Source: Epiperipatus broadwayi (Eukaryota; Onychophora; Udeonychophora; Euonychophora; Peripatidae). From it: a stretch of 64,000 nucleotides of DNA. Under the pieces are notes generated by a model. The model did not search any database. It saw only the letters and a program-made list of their open reading frames with translations, and was not told the origin of the DNA. Shown here piece by piece: positions 24,761-37,400 of the stretch. The stretch lies in NCBI GenBank assembly GCA_028023455.1, contig JAQFVV010001025.1:62001-126000 (forward strand). Direction: 5' to 3'. Every line of letters begins with the position of its first letter. Within the stretch, counting starts at the first letter, position 1. The position numbers and the translations under genes are program-made.

Positions 24761-26529
24761 GCATTATAAATATCGATTCACTCTATCACATATAATTCAG
24801 AAAAGAGTCTTGACTATATTCTTTATATCGCAATACGCTGATATGATAAAAGAGATTATTCACTCCCCTCCCCCCGATAATTTATTAACACACAAGACTC
24901 CGTTCCGATAAAAACACAGCATAAATCAATTAACATGAACTTAAAACTATAGATAGATGACATAAGAATAAATTGCATAAACAATCAATAAGATTTATAA
25001 TTTAGAAATGAATTTCTTGTATGGTTTTATAGAAACTAGATGTTTAGGACTACTTAAAATTATTAATGATCAAGCAAGAATTTGAAGAGTGTTCTAAGAT
25101 TTAAACAGATTTAAGATAAACATTTTAAGATAAATATTTTAAATGTACATTTAGAGAATATAATTGACTATGTGATTTAGTTAGCTAGCTTTCATTTAGA
25201 ATACGTTTTAGTTATGAAATTTAATATGTCAGAAAGGATTTACCGGCAAAGTCTCTTTTAAGGCATTGTTTCCACGTGCTTCTCACTATATTCAGTCAGG
25301 CTGGGCTTCTCTTAGGTTTTAGTCTGGATGTAACTTCGCAAATTTATGTCTGTGGCAGCTTTCCCCATTTCTCTGGTCAGGCACTCTCTGATCTCTCGGG
25401 TACATCTTCTTTCTTACAGTGATGGGCATGGTGGAGGTTTTTCTGTCATCGGTAACCGCTTGTGGAAGAGCAAACGGCTGTCTCCTTGTCTCTAGCCCAC
25501 TGTCATCTTTGGAGCAGCTTTGATGGTAGCTTTTGAAGATTTAGCTTTTTTTTTTTAACAGCAGGAGCAGTTCTTATTTAACTTCAGCTCTGGTCACAGC
25601 AACAGCAAAAATTAACACGGATTATGATAGATGTATGGAAGAGGTTAGATTAGATGCCTTGGTGGCTATTTGGGCCCCTTTTTATGCTATATTTTTGACA
25701 GAAGTAACCTCCTACTTTGAGTCATGCCACATCACAAGATGACTAGTTCAAACTAGCCTTTAACCAAATATCCAGTTAGTAAAAATATTAAGTATATCTA
25801 AATCTGGACTTGGTAAGACTCTATTGTTGTAATTGACGTCAGTTTTAAAAGATATAATTTTTAAGAGAATGGTCACAAGCAATTTGTGAAGATTTTTGTA
25901 TAGATTTATGCCTAACTGAATATTATAATTGGTCTTGGTTATAATTTTTAAATAGGTCAAATTTTAGCCAAAGATTTATTTTTAGAATGAAGTGTTAAAA
26001 CTGATAAAACTTTCTGCTTGTAATTTTAAGCAAACAAAAGACAGAAAATTATCTAACTTGGAAATTAGTCAAAATTAATACTGACTTAAATAATTATTTA
26101 GAAAGAATATTGAAAAATGAGTAATATTATAAATTTAAGCTTATTATGCTATGATATAGATCAATTTTAATTATACAGTTATGTTTATTTCAGTTTTAAC
26201 AAATCTAAAGGAATATGCCCTATATAAATATTTGAGATTGTAATTTTATATTTATAAATTTTAAGGACGATTATATACGCACATACTCGCAATATTATAA
26301 GGACAAAGTTTTTAAAATTTTAAGAAATACACGCCATCTGAGTACAACAAATATATGCTATTATCAAAGATAATAGGTGAAACAGGTGTAACCGTTTCAA
26401 TATGTCATAAATATTTCTCTGGTTTTTTTTTTTAAACCAATAAAAATGCAAAATAAAAAAATACAGTAACTTCAGTTCATAGCTTCAGCTTCCTCCATAC
26501 CGTTTTTTTTTTTCTGTTCAAGACATGTA

Positions 26530-27594
26530 CACCTGGGTCTCATTTTACGTGATAGATAGGTTCCTCAGAAAACACGTGCAAACGAAATCATGCAAAAATA
26601 GACGTAACTTACATTGAAAAAGGGGGATGCAGTCTGTAATTTTTCAAAATTCACATAAAAGCAAAGCACCAATGTAAAATTACTTTAAAATTTGGCAAAA
26701 AAAAAAATAAGGAAATAAAATATGACTAATAAAAAATTTCAAATTTGAAAAAAATTGATACAAGACAAACTTTTTTAACTATAGTATTTAATTTTATTCA
26801 AAATAATATATTTTTATGCATAATTTACAGTACAGTAATTTACATTTTTTATACACGTTTTAATTATTATCGCTATTTGCCGAACATGTTCGTTTGCAAA
26901 CTGGTAAAAAATCAGATTCTCACAAGAGGAAATACAACTAGCACCAAGTTCACTTTCATGTTGTGTTAATGGTTTTCTGTTGACAACATAATTAGTAATT
27001 AATCTTTGAGATGGTTATTTTATTAATTGTTTATGAACTTAGACTTATGATAATAAAAAGACATTTATTCACCACTGCTGGGAAAAATTTAATTAAAACT
27101 AACAACTAAAAATTAAATTCTTATTTTTGTCTTTAATTTTCAATTCTGTTTAAAAATCAAATTTCGTTTCATTGCTATTACTCATCTTTTAAAAATAAAC
27201 TTGCAGACACTAAATGATTAATAATTGATTACGTTCTTTTTTAAAAAGCAAAAACAGAATGTGATTTAAAATGTAAAATTAACATGCACAATGTTTGAAC
27301 AAATTTACATTATAATCTTGTAAAATTTAATGTGTGTATACATAAAATGTGGAAATTATGATTTTAATTTCATTATTGCATAAAATCTTACTATTATAAA
27401 GCACTGAAAATTTTGAAATTACTAAGATAAAAGTCGAATTCTAATAATGTGCTATTACTTTCAATATAATGTAAGTGTGCAAAATTTATTATTTAAAGTA
27501 ATAGTGCATTATCGGAGTTCGACTTCCGGTGAAACACAAATCGCATAACTTCAAAATCGTGTTAAATAAGTCCATGTAAAAAGAGACCCAGGTG
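26530..27594. mobile_element. TIR DNA transposon remnant flanked by TA
   Basis: The left end reads CACCTGGGTCTCATTTTACG and the right end is its inverted counterpart (GTAAAAAGAGACCCAGGTG). A TA dinucleotide sits immediately outside both ends (26528-26529 and 27595-27596). TA target duplication with a short TIR points to the Tc1/mariner/pogo superfamily. The 1.07 kb interior has no recognisable transposase; a 74-codon plus frame at 26745-26969 is unidentified. It is probably non-autonomous. A smaller hairpin element is nested at about 27389-27525. Confidence 0.75.
27389..27525 (+). mobile_element. Hairpin/MITE fragment nested in the TIR element
   Basis: It starts with ctattataaagcactgaaa and contains inverted arms at about 27431-27464 and 27492-27525 (aagtcgaa ... 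ttcgactt) around the motif gataatg-gctatta. The same end and motif recur, on both strands, within 49630-50131, so this is a family with at least three copies in the window. Confidence 0.65.
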
Positions 27595-29689
27595 TATATA
27601 CTTTATTGAATACAATTTATCTGATGGCATGAAGCTTCTGGTCAAAACATTTATCATAATCATGGCAAAGATTTCTAAACGAAACATATTTAATAGTTCT
27701 TTAAAGTTAATGTAATTTCTTCTTTTAAAGATATTTTTATTTTAAATAAGCAATATAATGAAATATTATAATAATACTAATAAAATAAAATGAGCCGGAA
27801 ATAAAATGGTAAGTAAAATAAATGATTCAGCTGAGAATATCATTATGGGATCCCGAGTTTGCATGTACAATAATATAGCTTCATTTTAATTCCATTTCTT
27901 TCTTTTTTTTAAAAAAAGAATGCTTTTTTAAGCAGTTTTATCTTTCCTTAAAAATTATTTTTGCATACAACATTTTAAAATTTGCTTCCAAATAATTTTC
28001 TTCTAATTTTTTTTAAATAGGAGTGGGTGCATTTTGCAAGTAGAAAATTCACTCTGTCCAACAAGTTAGAATTAATTATCATAAATTTCACATATAGATA
28101 TAAGCAAATATAACTATACTATATATTTGACAGGTAAATGTTCATTCTTAATTAATTTTAATGCAAAACATTTTTTTTTATAAAACGATTTTAGAAGCAA
28201 GTAATTAATATAATATATAGGATACTTGGAATCAACTTTAACCAAATTTAAAACAAGAATATTGAAGCTTTTTAAATATACAATAAAGTGACTACAAATG
28301 TTTTTACATTTTCCTCATTGAAATTGTCTTTTATCTAATGAATAACTAAGTAATTTTTTGACAATAAAGGTTTGGTGTAATAAAGTCATTTAACCATAAA
28401 TATATTAATTGTCTATATCTTAAATTTATTTCACAGAAGATATAAGTTATGCAGTTAGTAGAGGAGATAGCAGATATAAAATTTCCTTTAAACATTTTTA
28501 CTATAGCTTTTAATAGTATTAAAACTGAATGTCATTGCCAAGAAAACTAATTACCTTTTATAGCAGTTACAACTTATCATCTTGGAATAATTAAATATAA
28601 TTTAACATACTTCTGTTTAAAAAAATAAATAATAAACTTTAAAAAAAATTACAACTTGTTTTAGGAGAAAAAAATTTCAGGAAAAATCAGGATTCAACAA
28701 TGCACACACAAAAAAAAACTTTTCTATTTATAACAATTATTTCTATCCCCTCATATAATTTTTAATGTCAATTTATTTTAATCAACCAATAAATATAATT
28801 TTTCATTTTAACTGTAATTTTTTCTAAATCAGCTGGAAAATTAATCAATTGACAACTGATGTAATGTTTATCTAATTATTTGAAAATCATATGGTTTAAT
28901 GATTCTAAATTAAAAGTTAATAATTAGCTGTTATATAATATTTAAAAAATTGTATTACATAAAATAATATAGAAAGACTAATATAAAATCAAACTAGTTT
29001 TCATTTATCAAAACTTTTTAAATATTTAATTATACTGATTTTATTCATTCATTTGCTTTCTTGTTTTTTAATTAATATTGTAGGTAAATTATTTATTCAT
29101 TTACTTCATATATCTCCATGGATGCACATACACACAGGTATGACCTTTAACCTGACTTTCACTAGTTAATTATAATTTTTTAATGACTACAAATAAAAAA
29201 TATTAAAGAATACAATATTAGAAATAACTTTTAACAGGTTAATGCTAATTTACATTAAACATTTAATTATTATTGGGCTGCTTTAAGAAAATTAAAGATT
29301 AATTTTAAATCAATTTGATATTATTTATTTTATTTATAATATTAATTCAATTATTAGTTATAAACTAGAATTAAACAAAACCAAAAGTTATATTCTAATA
29401 TATTTAACATTATCTCTTATTATTTTAAATACTAACCTAAATATTTACTTTGATAAAAATGCTATCTTTTATCTCCTACAAAACCAATTATAATTATATT
29501 ACTAACTTTGCACATATAATTATATAAAATGTATTAAGTATTATAATATTATCAATTATTATGACATCTTATTTATTAACTAATTTATTTTTTTATCATT
29601 ATTTTTTTAAAAAAAACAGATAATTGCAAATAAATAGTTGAGATAAGATAAATTCTGGCACCTAGATGAAGCTTCACTTATGTACAATA

Positions 29690-30250
29690 TATATAAACTT
29701 TTTACTCTCCATACTAGTTCTTCACCTCTCCAACTCCCTATTTTTTATTAATGCATATATTCTTCTATCCCATTCTTTGCAACTATAAAACTCAACCATT
29801 CTCCTAACACAATCATTCCACCTTTTTTACAAGTATACTGACATAAAGTCTTTATCCAAATCTTCTGCATATTGTACTACCTTTCTCATACATCTTGTTG
29901 CCTGTTCTTTTCTCACAACCCAATTAAATAGTATTTTTGGTTATTCTCTTATTTTCCATAAATTGCAATCTAATGAACATTTTCATTTTGCTTTTTGCAT
30001 CTCACACATAAAAACTTGACCATCCTATGCACTTTGAATTGAGTCCTTTGCCATCAAAACATCTGCATCTAATGCATGTCTTTTTATTTATTTTTTGTAC
30101 TTTTTCTAAGAGCAGTGATAAAGTGGACTTCTCTAGAGCTGAAACATTTTATACACCCTAAAGCAACAAAATATTCGATTATTTTTTTATTTAAAGCAAT
30201 TTCACTTTCGTTTTTGCTGAAGAATGACTTTTATAAGTAATAGCTGGTAA
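29690..30250 (-). pseudogene. Non-LTR retrotransposon relic crossing the B/C joint
   Basis: Here the part seen at the right end of unit A (near 12230-12330) and the part at the left end of unit A (4540-4910) are directly joined. This shows that one element spans each unit joint and is older than the duplication. Frames are broken. Confidence 0.55.
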
Positions 30251-32514
30251 AAATACTGCAGTGGAAAAGTAAATTTGTACACATCATTAAACCCAAAATA
30301 CTTTCTATTTAACATTTGGAATGTTAAGAAATTTTATTTATGTAAATGTTAAATTTCATACATACATTATAGACCTTGCAAAACATGACTATACAATTTG
30401 ACTAACCACATCTTTTCAGTTAGGCCAATCCATCTTCAAATGCCAGTTAAATATTTTTTTGTTTATTGAAACTGTCTCTTACACCTGAAAATCACAAGAC
30501 TTCCATTTATTATCTGGTAATGGGATAGCTAGCTGAATTGACAATTTAAAAAATTCTAAGTGGGTTTTTTAATTTTCACCTACTTAAAATGCTGTCTAGT
30601 TCCACTCAAATTTGAACTGAAGACCATGATCCTAGTAGATGATGCTTTTGTGAGAAAAAAGTAGAAATGTGTACATGTAAATCAGAAAACATTTTAATCT
30701 GTTCTATTGTTGTATTATTGTTTGAAAACCTGCCATTATTTATTATTTTTTTAATTAAAAAAATTTATGAGTAGATGCTTTTTAGACAATTACAAATAGA
30801 AATAAGAGAACTATTGGTATCAGGACTCTAAAATAAATTTTGAATCAAGTAATGCAATATAAGTTTGTTTGTCTTTTTATTAATGCTATTTACTGCTTTA
30901 CCGCATTACACTACCAAGAAAAAATCTTTAATTAATAAACATGCTTTTTAATTATCATTATAATATTCATAGCTTTTGATCACTCTCTGAGAGGCAATTT
31001 CTAATATCAGATGTGGAAATATCAGAAATAACAAGAAGCCATTGCAAAGAAGTATATGTACCAGTAATATTTCTCATAATAACGTTTAATTGAGTATCCA
31101 GATGTTAGTGTAGAATTCTTTTTTACAAAACAGTAAAAGGTATTACTTTACCAAACATCCTGCTTCAGCAAGTATGTCCCATAGTAGTATTCTTTACCTA
31201 ATTCAAATTTCTCTATGTTCACATATGTAGCATATATTAACTTTTTTTAATGTAAAAGAAAGTATAATTATGTATATGTGCTCATATTTATATTGTTGAG
31301 TACATAGATATTAAAGCCTGAATCTGTATTTGTTTATGTATATTCAATTATAAATTAAAATATTAAAGTAAGTTGTGTAAACATTGATGTATGTGTATAA
31401 GCGCACCTGAAGTAGCATTGTAATACATTTTATAAGAATTGCAATGCTATTTAAATTAGTTTATGTTTAAGTTATTATAATGTCTGAGTACAAATTTACA
31501 TTTATTTGCATATAAATTTCCATTTCTAGAGTTAACAAGATTACACATATAGCAGAATGTTTACAGAACTTAAATCTTTTTTGAAAAGATTATCTCACTT
31601 CACAGAAACCTGTTTTAATTTGTGTGAGAACCAAGAAAAGAGTTTTAAAATAAATTCTAAAATAGATTTTAAGACAAAAAAAGCAGTCAAGCTCTGCTAT
31701 TTAATGAATATCTTAGATTTTACTTCTGTCTTCTCTAAACCTAATAAAGATTTGTTAAAATGTACTTTTAAAACTAAAAACTGTAAATGACTTGATAGCT
31801 TTTGCAGGGGGAAATAAAATAGTTGATATAAAAAAAACCAAAATCAAGCACTAAGGTTCATTCTGTTTAATTTAGTAATGCATTACTGCTGAAGGCTATG
31901 CTCCGATTTCAGAATGAAAACCATTGTCTAGAAGCCAATAATTTTGCCAAATTCCTTTGGGAAGATCAGCCAATGATGATGAAGGAATGTGAGACCAATA
32001 GCCTGCCATGAAGACATCAGAAACATGCCAGCCCAGCAAAGACTACCAGTGCCAAATGCCATGAAGAACACCTCAGCTAGAAAATTATTGAAAAACCTAT
32101 TTTCCCCAGAGCTCTTAAATCTAAACTAATTTTTTTTTAATTTCAAGAGCTAGCTCTTTTGTTGAACTTTCATAAAATTATAACTTTAAATGTTTTCTAT
32201 AAATTTAAACTGAACTATGTAATAATTTAATGTAACTTTTATAATAAATTACTATTTGTAACCGTCTTGCCTATTACATGAATATTTGAAATTTGATATT
32301 TTTTTTTTAAACATAATAACTGTAACCAGTTATTATAAAATGTAGCTATACCAGTGCTTCTTAAACTTTTTTCATTTTTCGCCACCCCAGATATTAAATA
32401 TAAAACAGATATAGAAAGAAATATTCCCATAAATGTATTTCTTTGGCAAACAATATACATATGAAATTAAGTAGTTTTAAGATTTGTTTTAAGTATACAA
32501 AAATTAATGAAAAA

Positions 32515-34300
32515 AAATCACTTTTTAATGGGACGGATAGGCTTATTTTTGATCCATAACAAATTAAATCTTAATGAAATATTTGATACTGCTGGACGTG
32601 AAGCTTCTTCAATGTTTTTCAGCATTGAACGATATTTGGATTTAATATACATTAAAGCTGAAAAAGTTATTTCACATAAGTATGTGGTGCTGAATGGCAG
32701 AAGAACATTTAATGCCATTTCAGAAATTGTGGGAAATTCAGTCCTAGCTCCAATCCAGAATTCAGTCAAGGATTTTTGTGGAAAGTCAAGTTTTAAGTTT
32801 GAGTCACTCGATAGGTCAGCAAATTTCTCTTGGGCTTTATATGTCAGGTGATTAATCTTATTAATGTCAATCAAAAATGGTCTTTGAATCCAAGATAGCT
32901 TTCTGAAATTTAAATTTGCTATAAAGTGTTTGCAAAAGTGTGTTTCTAGTATTTTTAAGTGATCTATAATAATTTTTTGAAATTAAAGTTTTACAATTAT
33001 TTTTTTCGATAATCGAAAACATTTCCAATGAATCATTTTCCATCCTAATCTCCCAAATGCTGATCTTTTTAATAAAACCTTCAATTTTATCATCCGAAAA
33101 AAAAAATATTGCTATTTTTCCCTTGAAAAAACAAGTTAAGATCATTTAGAATTCAAAAATATCAGACAAATAGCACAGCTTTGATAGCCATAAGTCATTT
33201 TGAAAAAGAGCAGCAAGATCAGATTTTTGTTCCGTTAAAACTATAATAATTTCCACTTTTAATAACAATAATCTTCTTAAACTTCGCCCTCTTGACATTC
33301 ATCTTACTTCTGCATGTAATAATAAATTTTTGTATTCAGAGTCCATGTCTTTACAAAGATTTGAAAATAAACGGCATGGCTTTTAATAAAGTTGACAATG
33401 TTGACAGCATCCTGATAAATATCGTTCAATTCCGTTGCTAATTTTTTTGCTGCAAGGACGTTTCTACGGATCAGGTAGAGTATAAAAGTTACATTATTAT
33501 TACCAGAAGCTTTAACAAATGATTTAAAACCAATATTTCACTAGTCATTACTTTTGCACCATCTGTGCATACACCAAAGCAATTTTTTCCATTCTAAACC
33601 TCCAGTTTTAAAAAAATGGTCTACTTTATTATATATGTCTTCCCCTCTTGTAGTACTTCTTCCTCAATGTTTTCTTTATAAATGTATCTGACTTACGCTA
33701 ATAATAGAGCTATTTTTGAAATATCAGTTGTTTGATTTAACTGAATTGTAAATATTGAGCTTTCTTTAAGTCTAGTAATAAGTTGCTCAAATTGACAAAT
33801 GGATTTTCTGAATTTCACCACCATAAAGTATTTCCATCATTTTAATAGCAGTAGGTAATATAGGAATGGTGTGTGGCTTTTTTATTTTTAGCAATTAGAT
33901 ATGAAACTTCATATGATGGGAGTCAAGATTTTTCGTTAACAGTTATAAATTGCTCATAATATTATTTTTTATTATTTGATTTTATGTTTTTAACAGCCGT
34001 TTGAAGTATTCTTTTGGTTTATTGATATATGAAGGATGCTTGGATTCAAAATGTCTTTTTTAATTTTGATGGTTTAATACACGCCATAGACAAAACATTA
34101 TTGCAAATTAAACAAAGAGATTGTTCATTACCATCACAGTTGTTGAAAGTAAAGTCAAATTGGAGAAATGTCGCATCATATTTTCTTTTTCCATCTTAGA
34201 TATCTCTTTCTGATTACGAGTTCCTGCTTGAAGAGACTTTTTAGCATTGCAAACTGCATCATTACCTTTGATACTCAAGTTCAGCCATTTACCCATGAGG
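32515..34300 (-). pseudogene. BED-finger hAT transposase relic (ZBED5-like)
   Basis: From N to C on the minus strand: a start MGKWLNLS at about 34296; a BED zinc finger with C-L-I-C and, after one frameshift, H-F-E-S-K-H (about 34110-34030); a CTDGAKVMTS motif (about 33540-33585) matching the conserved C-x-DGA segment around a catalytic aspartate; a segment at 33145-32867 containing IEGFIKKISIWEIRMEN, typical of the region before the C-terminus; and the hAT dimerisation region (32800-32620) with FWIGARTEFP and LLPFSTTYLCEITFSAL. Several stops and frameshifts separate these parts, so no protein can be made. The order and motifs are those of vertebrate and invertebrate ZBED5/FAM200-like proteins, which derive from such transposases. 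Confidence 0.88.
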
Positions 34301-34351
34301 GAAAAGTATTTTTATCATAAAATATAAATAAAATAATGTGATGTGATGTAT

Positions 34352-34480
34352 TTGGCTTCTCCTTAAACGAAGTCAAAAATATATCAGCAATTATGCCCAG
34401 ATAAACCTGTTAGCCATTTTATTCTCCATTTCCCACTCTTAAGTCTTCCCATATTCTGCCCCATCCCATTTCCACAACAT
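34352..34480 (-). mobile_element. Retrotransposon 3'-end fragment nested in the hAT element
   Basis: Matches the 3' terminal part of the unit relic (11727-11880 and 41915-42050) through the stretch ending at the ccccatcccatttcc-like sequence. It lies between the hAT ends, so it either inserted there or was carried along. Confidence 0.6.
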
Positions 34481-37400
34481 AATAACAGTATTTATTAGTT
34501 AGCAGAGACACCAAGTAGCAGCCGTGTTTCTTGTTTAATTATACAAAGCACAGTTACTCCCATATGTTTTATTTTTTAATATCCCTCTCATGTTTTATTT
34601 TGTAATATTTAAAAAAATATCAAGATATATAATTTACCTGTTAAATTTAAAAAAATAGGAACATGTTTTTACTTGTTAATAAATAAATGACAATAAGTTT
34701 CAAATAAATACATTTTTATAATAACTAATAGGATGATAAATTTTGAGTAAAAAAGTGAGAAAAAGAGTATAGAAGCATTTTTATATATAACAATTAACAT
34801 CTTTCAAATTATCAAAAAACAATTAACATCTTTCATAATATTTATTTAAATAAATACTAACCTTTGTCGAGTAAAACAGTAAAACACAATATTGTATTGT
34901 TCTTGAGATGTGGACAAACCGAAACAAATAACTTGACCGGAAATGCATTGTATAATCGTAGTGGGCCAAGCTTATTCTCGACTTTGCAGCATATATTTTG
35001 ATTCTGAAATAATTTATATGCTGAAATTGCAGAGCAATATCACTATTACGAGGCATTTAATGTTATTTTTCAATATGTAAATATAATTTACGGTCAACTT
35101 GGCCATTATTACAATTTTATATATGCTGTTCAGAAAAAGATTGGGACTAATATTTCTTTCATGTATCTGAATTAAATTTTTGCGACCCCAACCCACCCAC
35201 AGCTTAAGAAACGCTGATCTACACTATCCTAATTTACGGTCATGCCTATTTTCTGTTTTATATTTTGAAAATTCATTAATTTATGCTATGCCTTAATTCA
35301 GAGTGGAGATTGATAATATTAATAATTTTGGAGAGATGATTAGAAGTTCTCATGTAACTAATTTATATTCCTTTTTAGCACGCACAACATAAATCTCCGA
35401 TCTGGAAGACTATTTTTATATGTGTTAGTTAAGCTACTATGTTTTAGCTTATTGTAATTCAGGTTTGCATGTTAAATAAAAGCAAAAATAATATTTTAAA
35501 GCATATTCTAAATAATTAGTTAAGTTCTCAATATGTTTTACTTCTCCCTAATTTATTATCACAAACTAAATAGATGTAACTTTGTAAAATAGATCACTTT
35601 AATTAATCCTTTTTAGCATGATTTACGTATGCTAATCCATGAACTGCCTTATAGTAGTTTAGCAGATCGAAACTATAGATTTATCACTGGTTTATTTTAA
35701 TATTTCATATTTTGGAAAGCATTCCGAATGTGTCCTTATAAAGCACATACATGCTATAGGCCTTGCTAGAAATTTTTTTATATTAAAATGGGCTTCTGTT
35801 TGAGGTCATCCTATTAATATTAGTTCAGACAGCTCTCTTTTAGGACTGACACATGAGGGTCCAGAACTGTATTTCAAGCTGATATGATCACTCAAACTAA
35901 ATGTTCTTATAGGTTGTGATAGCAAGACATACGATCCATGGGAACTGAATATTTGGTACTGAATTCCATGAGTAATTACGCATGCATGCCTGCAACCCTT
36001 ATTTAGTTGTTGTAGCATTGAAGTCTCTGAAGCTATGCTGCAAAACACCAGTTTCTCCCTCCATATTATCATTCAGTTCAGCATTGATTTGAACATCAGA
36101 TCTAGTTTGTATAAAACAATCTGCACTACATTTATCGCTCATTAAGTAATATCAATAAATAAGTTATAATTAATATAGTCATTCTTGTAAGATTTAATTC
36201 TTAAAAAACCTAGTAAGAATGGCATAGCATAATTTAGGTACGATTATAGACCGCGGATATTAATTTGTAATAACTTAAAATTAAATGATTCAAAGTGCAT
36301 GAAATATGAGAACTTGTATCTAAATCTGCTCATCATTTTATGTAAATCCCAATTCACTTTAATTGTACTATTTAAATTATATTCTGACAATGAAATATTT
36401 TAAACTTATAAATGTTTATTGTGTTATTCGCAACCTATTCTAAATCTTATCCAAATATATTCTAATTTAGTATTAATTATTAATGTATGTATTACCTAGC
36501 CAGCCATGCGTGTGCATGTTTAGTTAAATTAGTATCAATTTATTAGTTATTCTCTGGATCTCATACTCCACACTTTGCTATTACTGGCACACAAGGCTGA
36601 GTATAACCTGATCTGTCAGCCATAAGGTAGTAAATCCTGGCGCATTGGTGAAGGAACTGAGGTATGATCTGATTCGAGGTGTCAAACTCTCAGCTAGATC
36701 AGCCTTGGAGTAATTTGCCAAAACTCTGGTTTTTGTTGCATGAATGTACAAATCTTACCATTACAACAGGAATCTATTTGTAAAACACTTCCATCATAAT
36801 TCTAACTAATGTTACCCAACTATTCAAAAAGTTTATTCCTAGAAATTAATTTTGATTTAATCTTTAATAAATTAGAAAAATAAATTAGATTATAATCTAA
36901 GAGTAGTCTAAATAGCTAGAGGAAAGATTGGATTTTGGTCTATATTAAATTTAGATTATGAGATATTTGCTTGTTGTTTTGATGAAATATTATATCCACA
37001 TTTTATTGGACTTGACATAAAAACATATCCTTATCACACGGGAGACTTTTTTTTGTAAAAAAGTGCGTTTTTGATACTTCAAAGCGACCTCAATATACTT
37101 AAAATTTCTTGCATTCTCTGACTGATTAAAATATACATCAATCAGTAAAAATTGTACCCATTATTTATCATCATTTGATGTTATTTAAATTTTTCTATTT
37201 CAAATAATTTAATGGCTTTCTTAGGTTTAAAACTTTTAAAACTTTCAAAAGATCATCCTTATAAAGAGAATCTTACACATTGCATAGTCACGATTTTTTT
37301 ATGCTTACACAAGCTGTTAACACAAAGCCAAAACTCTTCTTACAGTAGCAACATTCAAAGCTTTATCTTTAACTAAAGAGGTAAAAAGTGGCTGCTAAAG

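Larger units (their letters stand above)
19586..29689. other. Ten-kilobase block between units B and C
   Basis: This DNA interrupts the retrotransposon relic that should join B to C, so it is inserted or accumulated sequence. It opens with a G-run (about 19614-19620) and a purine-rich GA stretch to about 19830. Other named parts are the LTR-like segment (22768-22988), a minisatellite (23161-23468), degenerate tandem repeats (24370-24760), a relatively GC-rich stretch (25240-25720) and a TIR transposon (26530-27594). Between 19830 and 22760 and between 27600 and 29689 I see only AT-rich DNA. No intact gene is supported. Small frames such as 21781-22008 (plus) and 20354-20548 (minus) match nothing I recognise. 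Confidence 0.55.
32352..35216 (-). mobile_element. hAT superfamily transposon with TIRs and TSD
   Basis: The left end is CAGTGCTTCTTAAACTT and the right end, inverted, is CAGCGTTTCTTAAGCTG. Both continue to a CGCCACCCC/GCGACCCC-like block, a common layout for hAT ends. The 8-base flanks agctatac (32344-32351) and atctacac (35217-35224) agree at six positions and keep a central TA, as described for Buster-type hATs. The minus strand carries a decayed transposase. A retrotransposon 3' fragment is nested at about 34352-34480. At 2.9 kb it is near full length for an autonomous element, but inactive. Confidence 0.88.
31135..36763. other. Insertion block splitting unit C
   Basis: Unit C matches A and B up to about 31135 and again from ggaatctatttgtaaaacac at 36763, which corresponds to 5719 in A. 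The 5.6 kb between is absent from A and B. It contains the hAT element 32352-35216. The flanking 31140-32351 and 35217-36762 hold no gene I recognise: a 77-codon plus frame at 31557-31790 and an 88-codon minus frame at 35806-36072 are unidentified. About 45 bases of the unit present in B near 15720-15765 are missing at the junction, so the insertion was accompanied by a small loss or both were replaced. Confidence 0.75.

Noticed and set aside
32507-32851. 114-codon plus-strand frame
   Set aside because: It lies antisense to the C-terminal region of the hAT transposase relic, whose minus-strand translation has clear family motifs; the plus frame has none.
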